From Lepidonotus clava (Eukaryota > Annelida > Polychaeta > Phyllodocida > Polynoidae), in assembly GCA_936440205.1 (NCBI GenBank), contig OW387145.1, positions 15,375,396 to 15,439,395 on the forward strand: a DNA stretch of 64,000 bases, written 5' to 3'. Within the stretch, counting starts at the first letter, position 1, and each line of letters opens with the position of its first letter. The notes beneath the pieces were generated by a model, which did not search any database, had not been told where the DNA came from, and saw only the letters and a program-made list of their open reading frames with translations. A program made the translations under genes and the position numbers. Positions 50,654-62,621 of this stretch are shown piece by piece.

Positions 50654-51678
50654 AGGGATAACGTACTGTTCACACTAGTGCCCCCTGGTGGGAAAATTTT
50701 AAAATCATCAAATTCTCAAATTTCATATCAGAATAAGATGACAGCTGATTCAGAATGAAAATTTGAAGAGACAAAGATTTTTGAATAAAAACTTAAAGAG
50801 AAATTAAAATTTACCACATCAGTCCCACATGTGCCCCCTAGTGTCAAAAATGAAATATCTCAAAATTCAAAAATATCCCATCAAATATGAGGAGGGTTTG
50901 AATTTGCAATAGAATTGATAAATTAAAGTAGTTCAAATGAAATAATTAGGGGAACAAGTGTGAAAGTTGTACATGGGATTATAAAGAAATTATCAGCTGT
51001 TTTGGCTTCATCAACCTCCAGCACTTTAATATCATTGGTGACCCCCTTCTTTTTTGGCTTTTAAATAATGTTACAGACCTAAGGTACACATTCCTAAGGT
51101 TTGGTAAAGCTGTAATGGTTTTTGAATGGTCTAAGATCATTTGAATATCACTAAGTTCAATTTTCTCATGGACTCCTATGGTTAAGAACATAATCTTTCT
51201 CAATCTTTTACTCTGAAAAAAGCACGGTGACATATATATTTTATTGTTTTAATATGATCCTCTTGAGTAGCTCTGACATAAATTTCTGCTTTTGGGACCC
51301 TGTAATGGATCTAGAAGTTTAGTTTAACCAGGGTACCAACCACACAGGGAAAACAGGGAAAACAGGGAAAATGGCACCAAAAAAATCCCTGACAGGGAAA
51401 ACACAGGGAATTTAGAAATTTTGCCAAAACACAGGGAAAACACAGGGAATTTCATTTGGCCAGGTTCTGAAATTTCTGATTCTCAAGATATTAGGGATTT
51501 AGCATTTTGTTGTTGGGTTGTCAAAAAAAATTCTGCACGCAGAGGCTTTTAAATTAAAAAGACTTGCTGGATATGACACAGGGAAAAATTGTCGCGGGAC
51601 AGGGAAATCTCAGGGAAAACACAGGGAATTTGAAAATGGACTTTCGGTTGGTACCCTGTTTAACAGTCCGTTATCCCT
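50654..51678. mobile_element. T2/Kolobok-like non-autonomous transposon, about 1.0 kb
   Basis: TTAA flanks both sides (50650-50653 and 51679-51682). The ends AGGGATAACGTACTGTT and, inverted, AGGGATAACGGACTGTT match with one difference in 17. With the TTAA this reads TTAAAGGGA, fitting the TTAAAGGRR terminus known for the T2 MITEs of the Kolobok group. No transposase frame is present. A second element is nested at 51329-51658, close to the right end. Confidence 0.75.
51329..51658. mobile_element. MITE, 330 bp, nested in the T2/Kolobok-like element
   Basis: CAGGGTACCAACC (from 51329) is exactly inverted as GGTTGGTACCCTG (to 51658). TTTAAC flanks it directly on both sides (51323-51328 and 51659-51664). 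The interior consists largely of ACAGGGAAAA- and ACAGGGAATTT-type words repeated in direct orientation near both ends. Confidence 0.85.
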
Positions 51679-52119
51679 TTAAGTTTATTTTCTATAGGAA
51701 AGTGTGCACTTTACAATTCCAAATACATTAATATACATCCAAAAGAACGTTTCAGTGTTAAACTATATACTTTCATACTTTACATAATTGATATGTAGAT
51801 ATATAGTGACCCTTTGTTTTATGACCATGTTTGAGCAGTTGAATTATTAGAAGATGGGTAATTATTTGGTAGTTTGGGCACATCTCACCGTATACTACAT
51901 ATAAATAACCTAAACAGTCCGTATGCATGAGCACCCTCCTCATCTGATTACTTTCTGATGCAAGTTGATTTTGGGAAGTTGTCACATGACAGTTCAATTC
52001 ATAGCCATCTAATCATCGCTCAATGTAAAATCCATTTCTGGTAGCCACCCTCTTTTCCTTTTATCCATCAATTTCTTTGAGCTCGATTATCCCGATATTA
52101 TTACGGGTTCCCTTTTACA

Positions 52120-52125
52120 TTTATT
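52120..52125 (-). terminator. Polyadenylation signal of the ANKRD55-like gene
   Basis: AATAAA on the minus strand (TTTATT on plus), 200 bases after the stop codon at 52325-52327. Confidence 0.5.
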
Positions 52126-52324
52126 CCTATACACCTTTCCCACGAACCTGTGCAGTACCCTACTTTCCCTAGTTTTGGGGCTTTTGATAACTGGGTCACT
52201 GCACTTCAGTTAAGTTAACTATAGGGAAAGCCTAAAAAGTTGTTTCATATCTAATCCAATAGGGCGGCGTCACTTTAATGAAAAAGATGTAGGCCTATTG
52301 GAAACGGAAACCCTTACACTAAAG

Positions 52325-55300
52325 CTAGTGATTCACTGTTTGCTTGTAAAGTGACGCTTGTAGTGGTGGCACCCTCTGGAGGGAGTAATCCGAACTACCC
52401 CTGGTGGCCGCCTTGTCAGCCGCGTCCAGGTAGGGGTCACCTAACTTCCGGTGAGCTGAGACAGTCACTTCCGGATTGGCGTCTCTTAGATCAATAGAGA
52501 TCGTCTTTTTCTTTTTCTTCTTTTTCCGTTGTGGATTTGCTGCAGAGCCATCGACTGAGACACCCCGATGTCCGGTAATGCTGTAAAAGCAATAGAGAGT
52601 AGTGATTTGGTTATTAGATGAACCTTGTTATGTTAACCGACCCTATAGGCCTAGTGTTGCGTCCACGTACGCTATGGATAAAACGCATTTCCTCTAAGAG
52701 TCGTGCCTATGGTGTTCTATAATTTATGTTTCAGGGCTATTCTAAGTACATCGGGGGAATTGCCTTACTTTTTTGGACCTACCGGTACTTTCTTTTTGAA
52801 AATATTTAAAAAGTACCTTTCATCAGAACAGAATGCAAAACAGCGTTTAAATGCACCAATTCTGTGCTTTAAAAAATAGCCTTATAGAAGGGGAAAAGCG
52901 ACTAGCTACTCCATTCATACATGTGCACGTAACATCAGCTGCTGCAATTAGTTGAATTATGTTAATTAGTTATGGTATAGAGGTCCAGTGTAAGTTACCA
53001 GAATGAGACACTTAGAAGGATGCGGGAAGATCATTCCTGTAACAAGTCGTTAGTTAAACAAGAGAAAGACGTTACCTGGAGAGGGAGGGCCCCTCCTTTC
53101 TGGGCCCGACTAGAGGCGGCATGGAGGACGAGAAGGAGGGCGGTGGGGTCGGGGTGCGGGCGGCAGGCTCCGCACGCAGACCCTCCAGCCGTTTGTGTAC
53201 AGCAGGGTTAGTCGTGGGGTTAGTCGCGGCTGTTCATGGTTACAAACATGACGTTATAGGGTTAGGTGATGGTTTAGACACAAGCGGTTCTTTCATATTA
53301 GTGTTTGTGTAATGTTAGAGGTAGCGATATGAGGGCATGCATATATGTTAAACAATATCGCTGCTGTATCTTATTCCTTGGTGACTTCCATTGCTGATAG
53401 ATCATTTTCTTTGAAGTCGGAGTAAGGTATCGGATAAAGAGGTAACAAAAAGAATTATACCGAATGGAAATATTATTTTTCATCCAACAGTTTTGAGCTG
53501 GTTTACTTGTGATGATGCATGCTTGAACGTACATGTATGTTATTGCTTCGATCCAGAGTACTAGCCAGCTCCAGAGGATGACACACGTGACCATGCAGTG
53601 GTGACAGTTTGAGATTATCAAATATATAGTTTAATACAATTAAAGTAATGCAAGTGTAGAAAGGCATTTGTGTTGTGTATTGTCTTCTGTGAAGGTCTCA
53701 ATGTGTGATGGTTGACTCTACTCAGTGAAAAGAATGGAGGTAACCCAAAGCCTATGGTTGTGAGAGAAGGCATATAGATTCGTATAGAGACGTATAGATT
53801 CAATTTCTAAATAAATAGAGATTTCATGAAGGTTATGAAAAGGTAGAAGTGTTGGGTAAACATGTGTTAATACCTGTTGCTCAGTCCCGTGCTGGACGTT
53901 GAATAGATCACACATAAATATTGTTAATTGCTTAGGATTGCTTAGGATGCGTTTTATATTAGGAGCGCATTATGTAAGTTTTAGCAAACTATCTGTATAT
54001 GCCTATTAGCTAGGGAAGATATGAATTAGTTGTTCAATTATACCTCTGTGCGATGGAATATACACCAACTGTTCATTGCATTGCATATCATATACGTCTA
54101 CATATTTGTCATCAGTCATTAGGGCGTCCCTTCCCCATCCCCCTATCCCCCAATTAGTACTTACCGACGCGCGGGGAGGGCGGGGGCACGGGCCCTTTGA
54201 GCGGGGCGAGGTGGGCCGGGTGAGACCGGCAGGAGGAGACGGAGTCGGCGCCGGGACTGATGGAGGTGTAGCCCGGGGCGCCCACGGACGGCGTCATGGT
54301 CTGGGCCCGCCGCTGGTACAGGCCCGCCTCGGGGCCCTGTGAAAACACACACAAAGGTCACATGGATCAGGATAGCCATGGTAGACACCTTCAGGTACAT
54401 ACATGGTCTCCCCATCGATCAAACGAAAACAGTGATTGAATGATTATAACATTATCAAGAATGTTTATATACCATCATATCGCCATTTTCATAGAAAGAA
54501 ACGAATTCACTTGAGACAGAAAAAAGAAAAGTCATAAAGACATCGTTCCAATATATATTGAATAGACATACATACTTTATAGGTTTATCTTCATTCTGAA
54601 ATGAGTTATCTTTCTTGGGATGATTGACTCCCTCCCTCCTCCCACACACTCACTCACTCACACGTATCTCATCTGCCTCTAAGGGCCCATATAACAACAG
54701 GCTTTTGTTTTAACATAGTAGTATATAAAACGTGGAAGCTGTTTTGGCGAGTAGTGTTCAAAAAGTGGGCATTTGTTTCGATGAGTAGTATACAAAAAGT
54801 GGGCACTTTTTCGATGAGTAGCATACTAAAAGTGGGCAATGATTCAATGAGTAGTATACAACAAGTGGGCATTAATTGTTTCGATGAGTAGCATACTAAA
54901 AGTGGGTTATGATTCGATGAGTAGTATACAAAAGGCGGGCATTAATTGTTTCGATGAGCAGTATACAAAAAGTGGGTAATGATTCAATGAGTAGTATATA
55001 AAAAGTGGGCATTAGTATACAAAAAGTCGGAACTCCATCTGGCTGTTAATTAACCACATTTATGGCAGTTGGAGCGTATATAGCCTAAAAGTTATACTTT
55101 CATGCGCACGAGTCATACAAGCAATATTCTATGTGTGTGTTTTAAATGGCCTTACCTTGCTGATAGGCGACAGAGACTTGGAGGCGGACAGGCCGGCTGG
55201 CGGTGCTGTAGTGGAGGCGCTCACGGGGCTCCTGACCGCCCGCGCCCTCTGCAGGCCCAGGATGGTGGCTGCGTCCTGCTCCAGCTTGCCGTGGTCCTTC

Positions 55301-56898
55301 CCCTTGTCCCACCCCGCCCCGCCCCGCCCCGCGCCTTCCCTCTTCAGGGTGGGCGGCGGGCTGCGGATCAGGTGACTGTGGTCCAGGTTGGCGTCCCCGT
55401 GCACGCTAGGCGGCAGCACTGTCCTGGCGGCGGCCCCCAAGGGCACGTTCTGGGAGTGGGAGGGTTGGATCTCGCCCAGCTCATACCCCGAGTCCCGCTT
55501 GTGACCTCGGCTAGTCACGGGTGGGTGGGCGCCCGTCACCGCCGGGTTGTCCTCTCGTGAGATCTGGAGTTTCTCCATGGAGATAAGCATCTCAGGCTCA
55601 CGCAGTTTCTTGGGGGTGTTAAGCCGGTCCTGGTTGGGGGATTTGCTGAACCGCCGGTTATTGTTTACATATGAATCCCCGGCCTCAGGGTAATCACTCA
55701 GGCCATTGTCTGTCGGGTCATTTGGGTTTTGTCTCGCCTTTTTCGGTTTGAAAAGGTCTACTATGAATCCTAAAGGTCCCTTCTTGCCCTTAGAGGGCTC
55801 GGCGTTCTGGTTCAAAGCGTTGCCTCCCGGAGTCTCCACTGAGCCATTGGTCCCCCTCAGACCCAGTCTCTCCTCCAGGATCTGCACACAATCTGAACAG
55901 GAGGAAACGTGGGAGAGGTGTTTGATTAAACTGGGAAGATTTAGTTATGTTTGAAAAAGGAAATACCTAGCGAGAGACCTTATGAGTTATGACAATTAAA
56001 GCCTTTACAGAACGACAACCTTTTCAGATAAGGTACATACTTTTCAGATAATGTTATTGGATGAAGGCATAACCAGCTAAGGCTTTAATGTAATAAGGTA
56101 GTAAGTAGTAATATGATAAAAGTGAATACTACTGAGATTCTAATTTTCGTAAGTCTAATACTATTTACCCTATTACTTCTAAAGTGATGTCCTTTCATAT
56201 GTTACAGTCTACACACTGAACTTATTTCCATACCAAGAACCAGCTAAATAGGCTGCTACAAGCCAGTCCATCTGGTTTAATAGAATTTGATAAACCTGGA
56301 ACCTGTGACACAGAATAACACTAGGATTAAGACCTTACATTACAGCATCATAATCATTAGCTTCCAACACAGACTCCAGTAAAATGCCTGTGTAAGAGTT
56401 AGAGATTTGATGATGTACTCCAATTTTAAAAAGTGTAGCGGTAATGGATGTACGGCATCAATTACTTGAGACCACATGGCAAAACAGGAAACCCCTTAAT
56501 TGCTTTCTTATGATGACCGACCTATCACCATGACGGGAAGTACGGAGGTAGATCGCATGTGGCTACATGACTATACCGAACAATTATGTTTTTGGCTTTG
56601 ACAAAGCATTTCTTTCCATTCCCCCTTAAGCACAAGAATTGTATTCTGCCATTTTAGACTCGTTTTCTTTTACAATTTCAATACTGCATGTTTGTATACA
56701 AGGAACTGCCATTGTTGAATGTCTGAATTTGGTGCTATTACCCCCCACGCCCGTGTCTTACCTGCATGTCCCGACTGGCGGGCGTAGTCCAGAGGTGTAC
56801 CCTGCTCCAAGTCGACCGGGTTGGGGTTAGCGTTTAGCTCTATCAATGAGTTGACCGCCTCACTCTTCCCCATAGCAGCCGCCCAGTGCAGGGGCGTC
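52325..56898 (-). CDS. ANKRD55: ANKRD55-like ankyrin-repeat protein, 3' part (five coding exons)
   Basis: Exons in transcript order: 56898-56762, 55893-55156, 54336-54165, 53229-53076, 52580-52325 (stop TAG). Junction phases agree, giving about 485 residues. The first exon gives TPLHWAAAMGKSEAVNSLIE and GTPLDYARQSGHA, and the next continues DCVQILEERLG. From memory this follows the last two ankyrin repeats of vertebrate ANKRD55 closely, including the next conserved patch (here KKGPLGFIVDLFKPKK). The rest is disordered, Pro/Ser-rich, with a lysine run (RKKKKKKK) near the end. ANKRD55 function is poorly known; ciliary (IFT-linked) roles have been reported. Upstream ankyrin exons must lie beyond 56.9 kb and were not found up to 64 kb. 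The acceptor of the fourth exon (53229) has a poor pyrimidine tract and was chosen because it alone keeps phase. Another ankyrin family such as inversin or ANKRD6 is the alternative. Confidence 0.65.
54716..55030. repeat. Minisatellite in an intron of the ANKRD55-like gene
   Basis: About eight imperfect units of roughly 33-42 bases with the core GATGAGTAGTATACAAAAAG followed by TGGGCA. Alternate units differ systematically (AGTATACAAAA versus AGCATACTAAAA), which suggests a higher-order two-unit repeat. The apparent minus-strand frame through it is a by-product of the repeat. Confidence 0.85.
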
Positions 56899-59611
56899 CT
56901 GTAATAGAGATGAAGGCCATGAACATCTGTTCAATCGTTGGTTATAATATGTTTTTTAAGAAAAAAAAATTTAAAAAGGCAAAACGTGACGTGAGGTGTC
57001 ATGGTTTTCACGTTGCATATACTATATAATATATTTTAAGAACTATACAACAAAATCTCGAGGAAGGGGTCTTAATTGATCGTTATTAGTCTTTTAATGA
57101 GAGCAATACAAATACAAGCTTAATACTTTAGGAAGAATACTGGTCTTTCCAAATACCTAAAGGTTATTGTTTTCCTTTTATCACGGTAGAATAGTAGAAT
57201 AATCGTATATTGCTGTATGGTGACATTAACCAATACCGACTGTAGGCCCCTACTATTCTTATTAGGATAAATTATCTATATGATTTTTGCACAGAGATTT
57301 GTGTGACTCTTTACACAAAAATCCCATATATCCTCAATGATATACTACCAAGCAATGAGGGACAATTATATACTGAGCCTATTTCGAGTTTTTAAAGTAG
57401 GAAGCATGCCTGCAGAACATCAAACTAATTTCCCCCGACGACGACAGGCCCTAAACATATACCACCCCGTCCTTTACCAGTAGATGTAATTAGGTCTTCA
57501 CACAGAGAAGTCTCGAAGAAAAGTCACCGGGAATACAAGACTGTTGGGACTGACTTTATACGAACATGCCTGCTTCTTACAAACCACATTACGGCAGTTC
57601 AATCAACTCCAGGTTGTGGCACGCCACAAGATTTTGCCATATTTACATTGGTAATTAGGATTCTGATATTCCCTGTGCAGACATGTAGTGAGTTATAACA
57701 TTAGGTCTCATTTGATTATAGTCACAGAGAAAGAAAGTCTTGGTAGGCTATGGTGCACTCAATCTCTGACTCATGTCTTGCTTCTAGTTGTATGATGAAT
57801 ACCTAGAGAAATGACATGTGCATATAATTTGTTAACGAGTAATCTGATTTGGAAGATGTTTTCAAATTACATCAGATTTAGAATTCCTGTGCCCTTTGTC
57901 TAAGTGAGTCTACCTGAGGTGGGCTACCTGTAATTCCCCTGAAATAACATATTATTATTAGTTATTAGATGCATGTTCAACAGGATTATAATTGTTCCCA
58001 ACACGACAAGAAAACATTTGAAAAGATCGATTATAATTAGCTGGCGAAATGTTTGTCACTTCATCATTCCAATTGGATACTAGCTATTACATAATGCAAA
58101 AACTCACAATTGTTACGTAATAGATAATGTCAACTATATATTTAATCACTTGCTCACCATTAACACTAACCAATTACAGTGAATATGCCTATTTAGCATT
58201 GTTCGTGAGGTAGTTGAATTCAAAACAATTTGCACCTCATTTTGGGAACGGCACGGTTTATTAAGCCCAACTGATGTAGAAGTGAAATGACATCCATGAG
58301 TGCAGCCTCATGAAAAGTGGCTACAAATTAATTTGCCGGTGGCAAACTCTTAGGATTAACGTTTTTACCTATGGGGGCAATACCTCCCTAAATGTGTGCA
58401 ACAAAAATATGAATCAGGTGGAGGGTATCGAATGGACGCTTCAGAAATATGACGCCGGAGATTATCTAAAGGACCCCCTCAGAAATAAGTCACCTCCTCC
58501 ATTGCTCCTTGAGGCGGGGGGATGTGTCGGCGTAGACTGGGCGCTGAATGCGGCCCGGTGTGACCGGACTGGTCGTGGGCAGGGGGAGGCATAAATCAGG
58601 CCATGGTTCATCGTCCGAGCGGGTCCTGAATTCATGATGCCCTCGTGTGTCTGCCGCATACAGACTGGACTACGGCTCCTGGGGCCATCTCAACACAGAA
58701 CCACGGCTTTTTAACTCCTATCCTCAGTCAGCACATTGCTCCCTATAATTATACAGGGCCGTACACAGCCCCTAATCTGAGGTGGTTCAAGGTAAATCTG
58801 AGGAGGTTCCATCTAAAAAAAAACTGGCTAGATTTACTACACTGTTAAAAAATTCCCGTCAAATTTATGGTAAAGTACTGGCAACTATGTTGCCGAACTT
58901 TTACCGTTAATTTAACGGGTGACCGTAATTCTGTGTGACCGTATTTTTTACAGGTGAACACCGTTTAAGTTTAACAGTAATATACCGTAATATGTACAGT
59001 GGACTTTCATTCTTACGGATCGAAACTATTTAAGTTTAACAGTAATATACTGTAATACATTCGTCGAACTTTCATTCTTATAGATCAAAACTGTTTAAGT
59101 TCAACAATAATATACTGTAATACATACTATAGTAAAATGCCATACAGTTTAATACACTGGATGTAATTTTAGCAGCATTGAAAGTTTTATTTTTCCTGTA
59201 ATCATACTACAGGATAATTTAGCCAATAACCAAGTATATCCTTTTTCTCTTAGTTTAGCCTTGCATGGGTTGTTTGACTGTTGGAGGTAAAACCTACAAG
59301 GCTATAGCTGAGTTCTTGTACTAAAAAGGTGTCTACATGTTAATCCTACTGAAAAGGTGTTTTAAGACATCTTGTAAATGTTTTAGGGTGTTCTGGTTAG
59401 TTGGCAATACAAAAAATAGCAGGCCAATGAGGTGATTACCTTAATAACGCTATAAAAACCTAAAAATCTAACATTTTTAATCACAAAGTTCCAAATCCCA
59501 AAATATATGAAAAAGATATTTTACTAATCATGGCCCAAAATACAGAGGGCATGCTGCAAACCGTTACTACTAATAGTACTATTACTGCATAGTAGTAATT
59601 TGATAACATGA

Positions 59612-59680
59612 CTAGCCGAGGTTTGAACCTGGGATCTCTCACATATGAAGACTGTGCTCTACCACCGAGCTATGGAGGCC
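59612..59680 (-). repeat. tRNA-like sequence (minus) inside the TA-flanked element
   Basis: Reading minus, GGCCTCCATAGCTCGGTGGT contains an A box with a GCTC/GAGC D-arm, and GGTTCAAACC is a good B box 40 bases further on. The acceptor stem does not pair, so it is a tRNA-derived pseudogene or SINE head rather than a working tRNA gene. Confidence 0.55.
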
Positions 59681-59827
59681 TGTAGGTACACAGAGCCCAG
59701 CTTTGCTACTTAACTGAATAAGTAGGGGTATGAAACTAAAGACTTAATGTCTGTCTAATGTTGAATACCTGTATAGTAGTACTGATCCTACTCATTGGTG
59801 CTGACTATGACAGTGTACACCTCATGC

Positions 59828-59900
59828 AGTCCAAATTAGCTCAGTTGGTTAGGCTTCTGCCTTGAATGTGGAGAATGTGGGTTCTAATCCCAAAGTGTCC
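59828..59900 (+). repeat. tRNA-like sequence (plus) inside the TA-flanked element
   Basis: TTAGCTCAGTTGGTTAGGC is a near-consensus A box/D-arm and GGTTCTAATCC a near-consensus B box. The anticodon arm can fold weakly, but the acceptor stem does not pair. It is a tRNA-derived fragment, opposite in orientation to the one at 59612-59680. Confidence 0.55.
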
Positions 59901-61940
59901 ATTTTCCTTTTCCATACAGTATACAATTCCCAGATACGGTATATTACTGTGAGGCTAAATCAGTAATAGATACAGTTATATACTGTAAATTGCAATGATA
60001 TTATATGGTAGATAACCATAAAATGAAATACGGTATTATACTGTTGAGGTTTACAGTATATAACTGTTAAAGTTACGGGTTTTTTTAACAGTGTATGATT
60101 AAAGCCAAGTGACAAAACTTTTTCAAAATCTAAGGGGGTTCCAAGGGTCCTCGAACCCACCCATCCCTGGGCACGGCACTGCTATCCAATCTCCTGAAAT
60201 ACTGGAGTAACCTAAACCATAACTACAATAATCTGTGTCCTAAACCCACCCACAAACTATTGACATTTACAACTTAACAATATTCCATTTTATTAGATGG
60301 TGCTTCCTTACACTATCTAAGACTTTTCCAAAACTATAGGACAGCTCCTCCTCTATCCCGGATCCTGACCGAATTTCTCCAGTCAACAACCTTATATCCT
60401 AACCCGGCCCCCTCCCAACCTTACAACCCTCTCAGTCGTTCCTCACCCCCTACCTTCCCCCACACAGTCCCTGTAATCCAGCCCCCTATGATGAAACCCT
60501 TTGACCCTGGCGTTGCCTTTTGCGCGTGTCGGGACCACTGATTAAATCGTGAAATATTGATATGCGGCCCGCCGCCCGCGCCGCTTAACGGACCAGGAGC
60601 AACTCGGAGGAGCTGCTCGCATTGATCTGAGGCCCCGGATGATTGGGGAGCGGGAGGTGTGGTCACTATATTGGAACTCGAGGCTGCCCCGCGCCAGAAG
60701 CCAATAAACATCCTGAATGCCCAGGGGTACATCCAAGGGAGGGGATGGAGGTGTATGGGGTGGGGGAGGAGGGGTGCAGGACAGGAGCTAGGTTCATTAT
60801 GTCAAGACTCGCTTCTTTTTTTTTGGAGGGGGGGGGGGGGCGAACTCTAAATATAACATAGAAGAATTGGGAGTTGCTAAACAACATGGCGTGGCCTTCA
60901 TCAATCAAATTATAGACCATGTTCGTTCTGGTCTCGATAGGAATAAAAAATTACCACTACATGTCCTCCCGTAGCTCTGGATTCTAGACTTTCAGTGACT
61001 CACAGTTATTTCCCACATATGCAACAATTATTTATGAGACTAGAGAATATAATTGGTTTTATAAGAAAAAGTAACTGACAGCCGCAACGGATTCGAAATG
61101 TGCTATCCAGAGATAATGCTTAATTGCCAATTAATTCTGTCTAGTACATACGCAGATTACTTCTTTTATCATTTATTGGTTAGAAATAATGAAGTAGGCC
61201 TACTCTTCCAGAAACGAACAGAGCGTATGTGTGGTCCTAAATAATGTATGTTGGTTGTACAGAAAGATTTACCAGTTTATGGTATTACAACAATGATGAA
61301 GCATTGCGCCATAACTTCTTCTGACAGACCCCTCTTTGCCTGCAGACACCTAGATTCCACAAACACTTCCTCAGGCCGGGCTCTTGTCCATAATACTTAT
61401 TTGCTCCCGACAAAACTGGGAGAGAATTTATGACCAGTCTGCACAGAATCCCTGCATACAGCTCAGGCACAGGCAAAGTGGCTGCCACGGTCGGGGATTA
61501 AAATTTAAGGGTGCGTCGGCAAATAGGTGAGAGGAGGGAATCAGAAGCAACTGCAAAGGGTTGGAGGGAATATGTTGTGGGGGCCATCCAAAGATAACCA
61601 CTAAAATATGCCCTTCCCCTGGGGGAACCTCATGCCAAATTATGTTAGACGAGAATGTACATCAGGGTGGTTAATAGGCATACTTAGAACTGACCATGCA
61701 GCAAACCTTCCACAGAGAAAGGAGTTGCTGTCCAACATTTAGGAATAAACGTTATTATAAGACGCACTGATTGTAATCTTCAATTGAACATTTTTAAATC
61801 AGAGGGTTTTGATCTAATTTACGTAACCTGAACATTAATATTTATGAAGGTCATGATCCTAAGACTTATCATGATGGTTTGACTGAGCCGTATACCCAGT
61901 CCAGCTCAAACCTCGTTGACTGTTGCCGGTATACAGTCAA

Positions 61941-62108
61941 GGGGCCTTCCATTAAGAACGTAGGCAAAATTTCAAAAAGTTTAGACCCCCACCCCCCCCC
62001 CCTCCTTTGGCTAAAATACGCTTTGGGTTTGTACTGGTATGTACGCACATTTTGTGAAGTTTTAGACCCCCCCCCCCCCTTGTTCGTACATACTTAATGG
62101 AAGGCCCC
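61941..62108. mobile_element. Small MITE with GGGGCCTTCCATTAAG termini
   Basis: GGGGCCTTCCATTAAG (from 61941) is inverted as CTTAATGGAAGGCCCC (to 62108), exact over 16 bases; the next bases GAACGTA/TATGTACGAAC are related. Both halves contain TTTAGACCCCC followed by a C run, in the same orientation. Ends of this kind resemble those of ISL2EU-type elements, stated from memory. Confidence 0.7.
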
Positions 62109-62557
62109 CAACCAACAATTTACCTGCCGATTCCATCACCGATTGTGCCGTTGAATGACAAACCCACAAGCATATTCTGCACCTCTGCAATCATTGGCCA
62201 GGTAGAATTCGCGTTGAAATAACAAACCTGCTTAATTTCGCCAATTGCCTGACGATCGATGGCCAATTCAAACAGCCTGCTATAATAACTGTGCCCAGAG
62301 GTTTTGTCCGCAACACATAATATGTTATATAAAATTACCGAAGTCGTTAAATGAGGCTGGGACATTCAAGTAATAGCCTATTAGGCATATTAACGTAAAT
62401 ACCTTATACACAACTATACTTTTTGTCAAAATTCAATGTGTTTCCAATAATACCCATATCCAAAAGACTATACCCTACTCTCCCTACGATACCTTACTTC
62501 ATACGTTATCAGACAGTGTTAACAGTGTAATATCAAAGATACTCATCTGACGCCCCT

Positions 62558-62567
62558 TATATATAAA
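62558..62567 (+). promoter_or_regulatory. Candidate TATA box before the zinc-finger frame
   Basis: TATATATAAA lies about 55 bases before the open frame at 62622. It could serve a promoter for that frame, but AT-rich words of this kind are common in the window. Confidence 0.3.
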
Positions 62568-62621
62568 CCACTGTTATGCTTCTATGGCACGGGTTGTGTA
62601 TGGTGACAATAATCACGATGA

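Larger units (their letters stand above)
49305..52119. other. Intergenic region between RRP12 and the ANKRD55-like gene
   Basis: The two genes converge here. Apart from the nested transposons at 50.65-51.68 kb, I see only AT-rich sequence without a supported coding frame. Confidence 0.6.
58840..60093. mobile_element. TA-flanked DNA element, 1.25 kb, with CACTGTTAAAAAA ends
   Basis: CACTGTTAAAAAATTCCCGT (from 58840) is mirrored by ACGGGTTTTTTTAACAGTG (to 60093). TA flanks both sides. Just inside the left end lie three imperfect tandem units of about 75 bases containing TTTAAGTTTAACAGTAATAT, and further TACAGTATA-type words recur near the right end. Two tRNA-like sequences are inside. No transposase frame is present. 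CACTG termini with a short duplication suggest a CMC- or mariner-like origin; this is not settled. Confidence 0.65.
56899..62557. other. Long non-coding stretch, probably a large intron of the ANKRD55-like gene
   Basis: No further ankyrin exon was recognised. It holds two GC-rich islands (about 58440-58740 and 60480-60790), the TA-flanked element at 58840-60093, a MITE at 61941-62108, and otherwise AT-rich DNA. Confidence 0.5.

Noticed and set aside
54669-54872. Minus-strand frame with LLIE..PTF repeats
   Set aside because: Produced by the minisatellite, within an intron.
62120-62365. Minus-strand frame ending in a possible GTAAAT donor, considered as an upstream exon of the ANKRD55-like gene
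   Set aside because: No ankyrin consensus, no clear acceptor, and it abuts a MITE. Not supportable.
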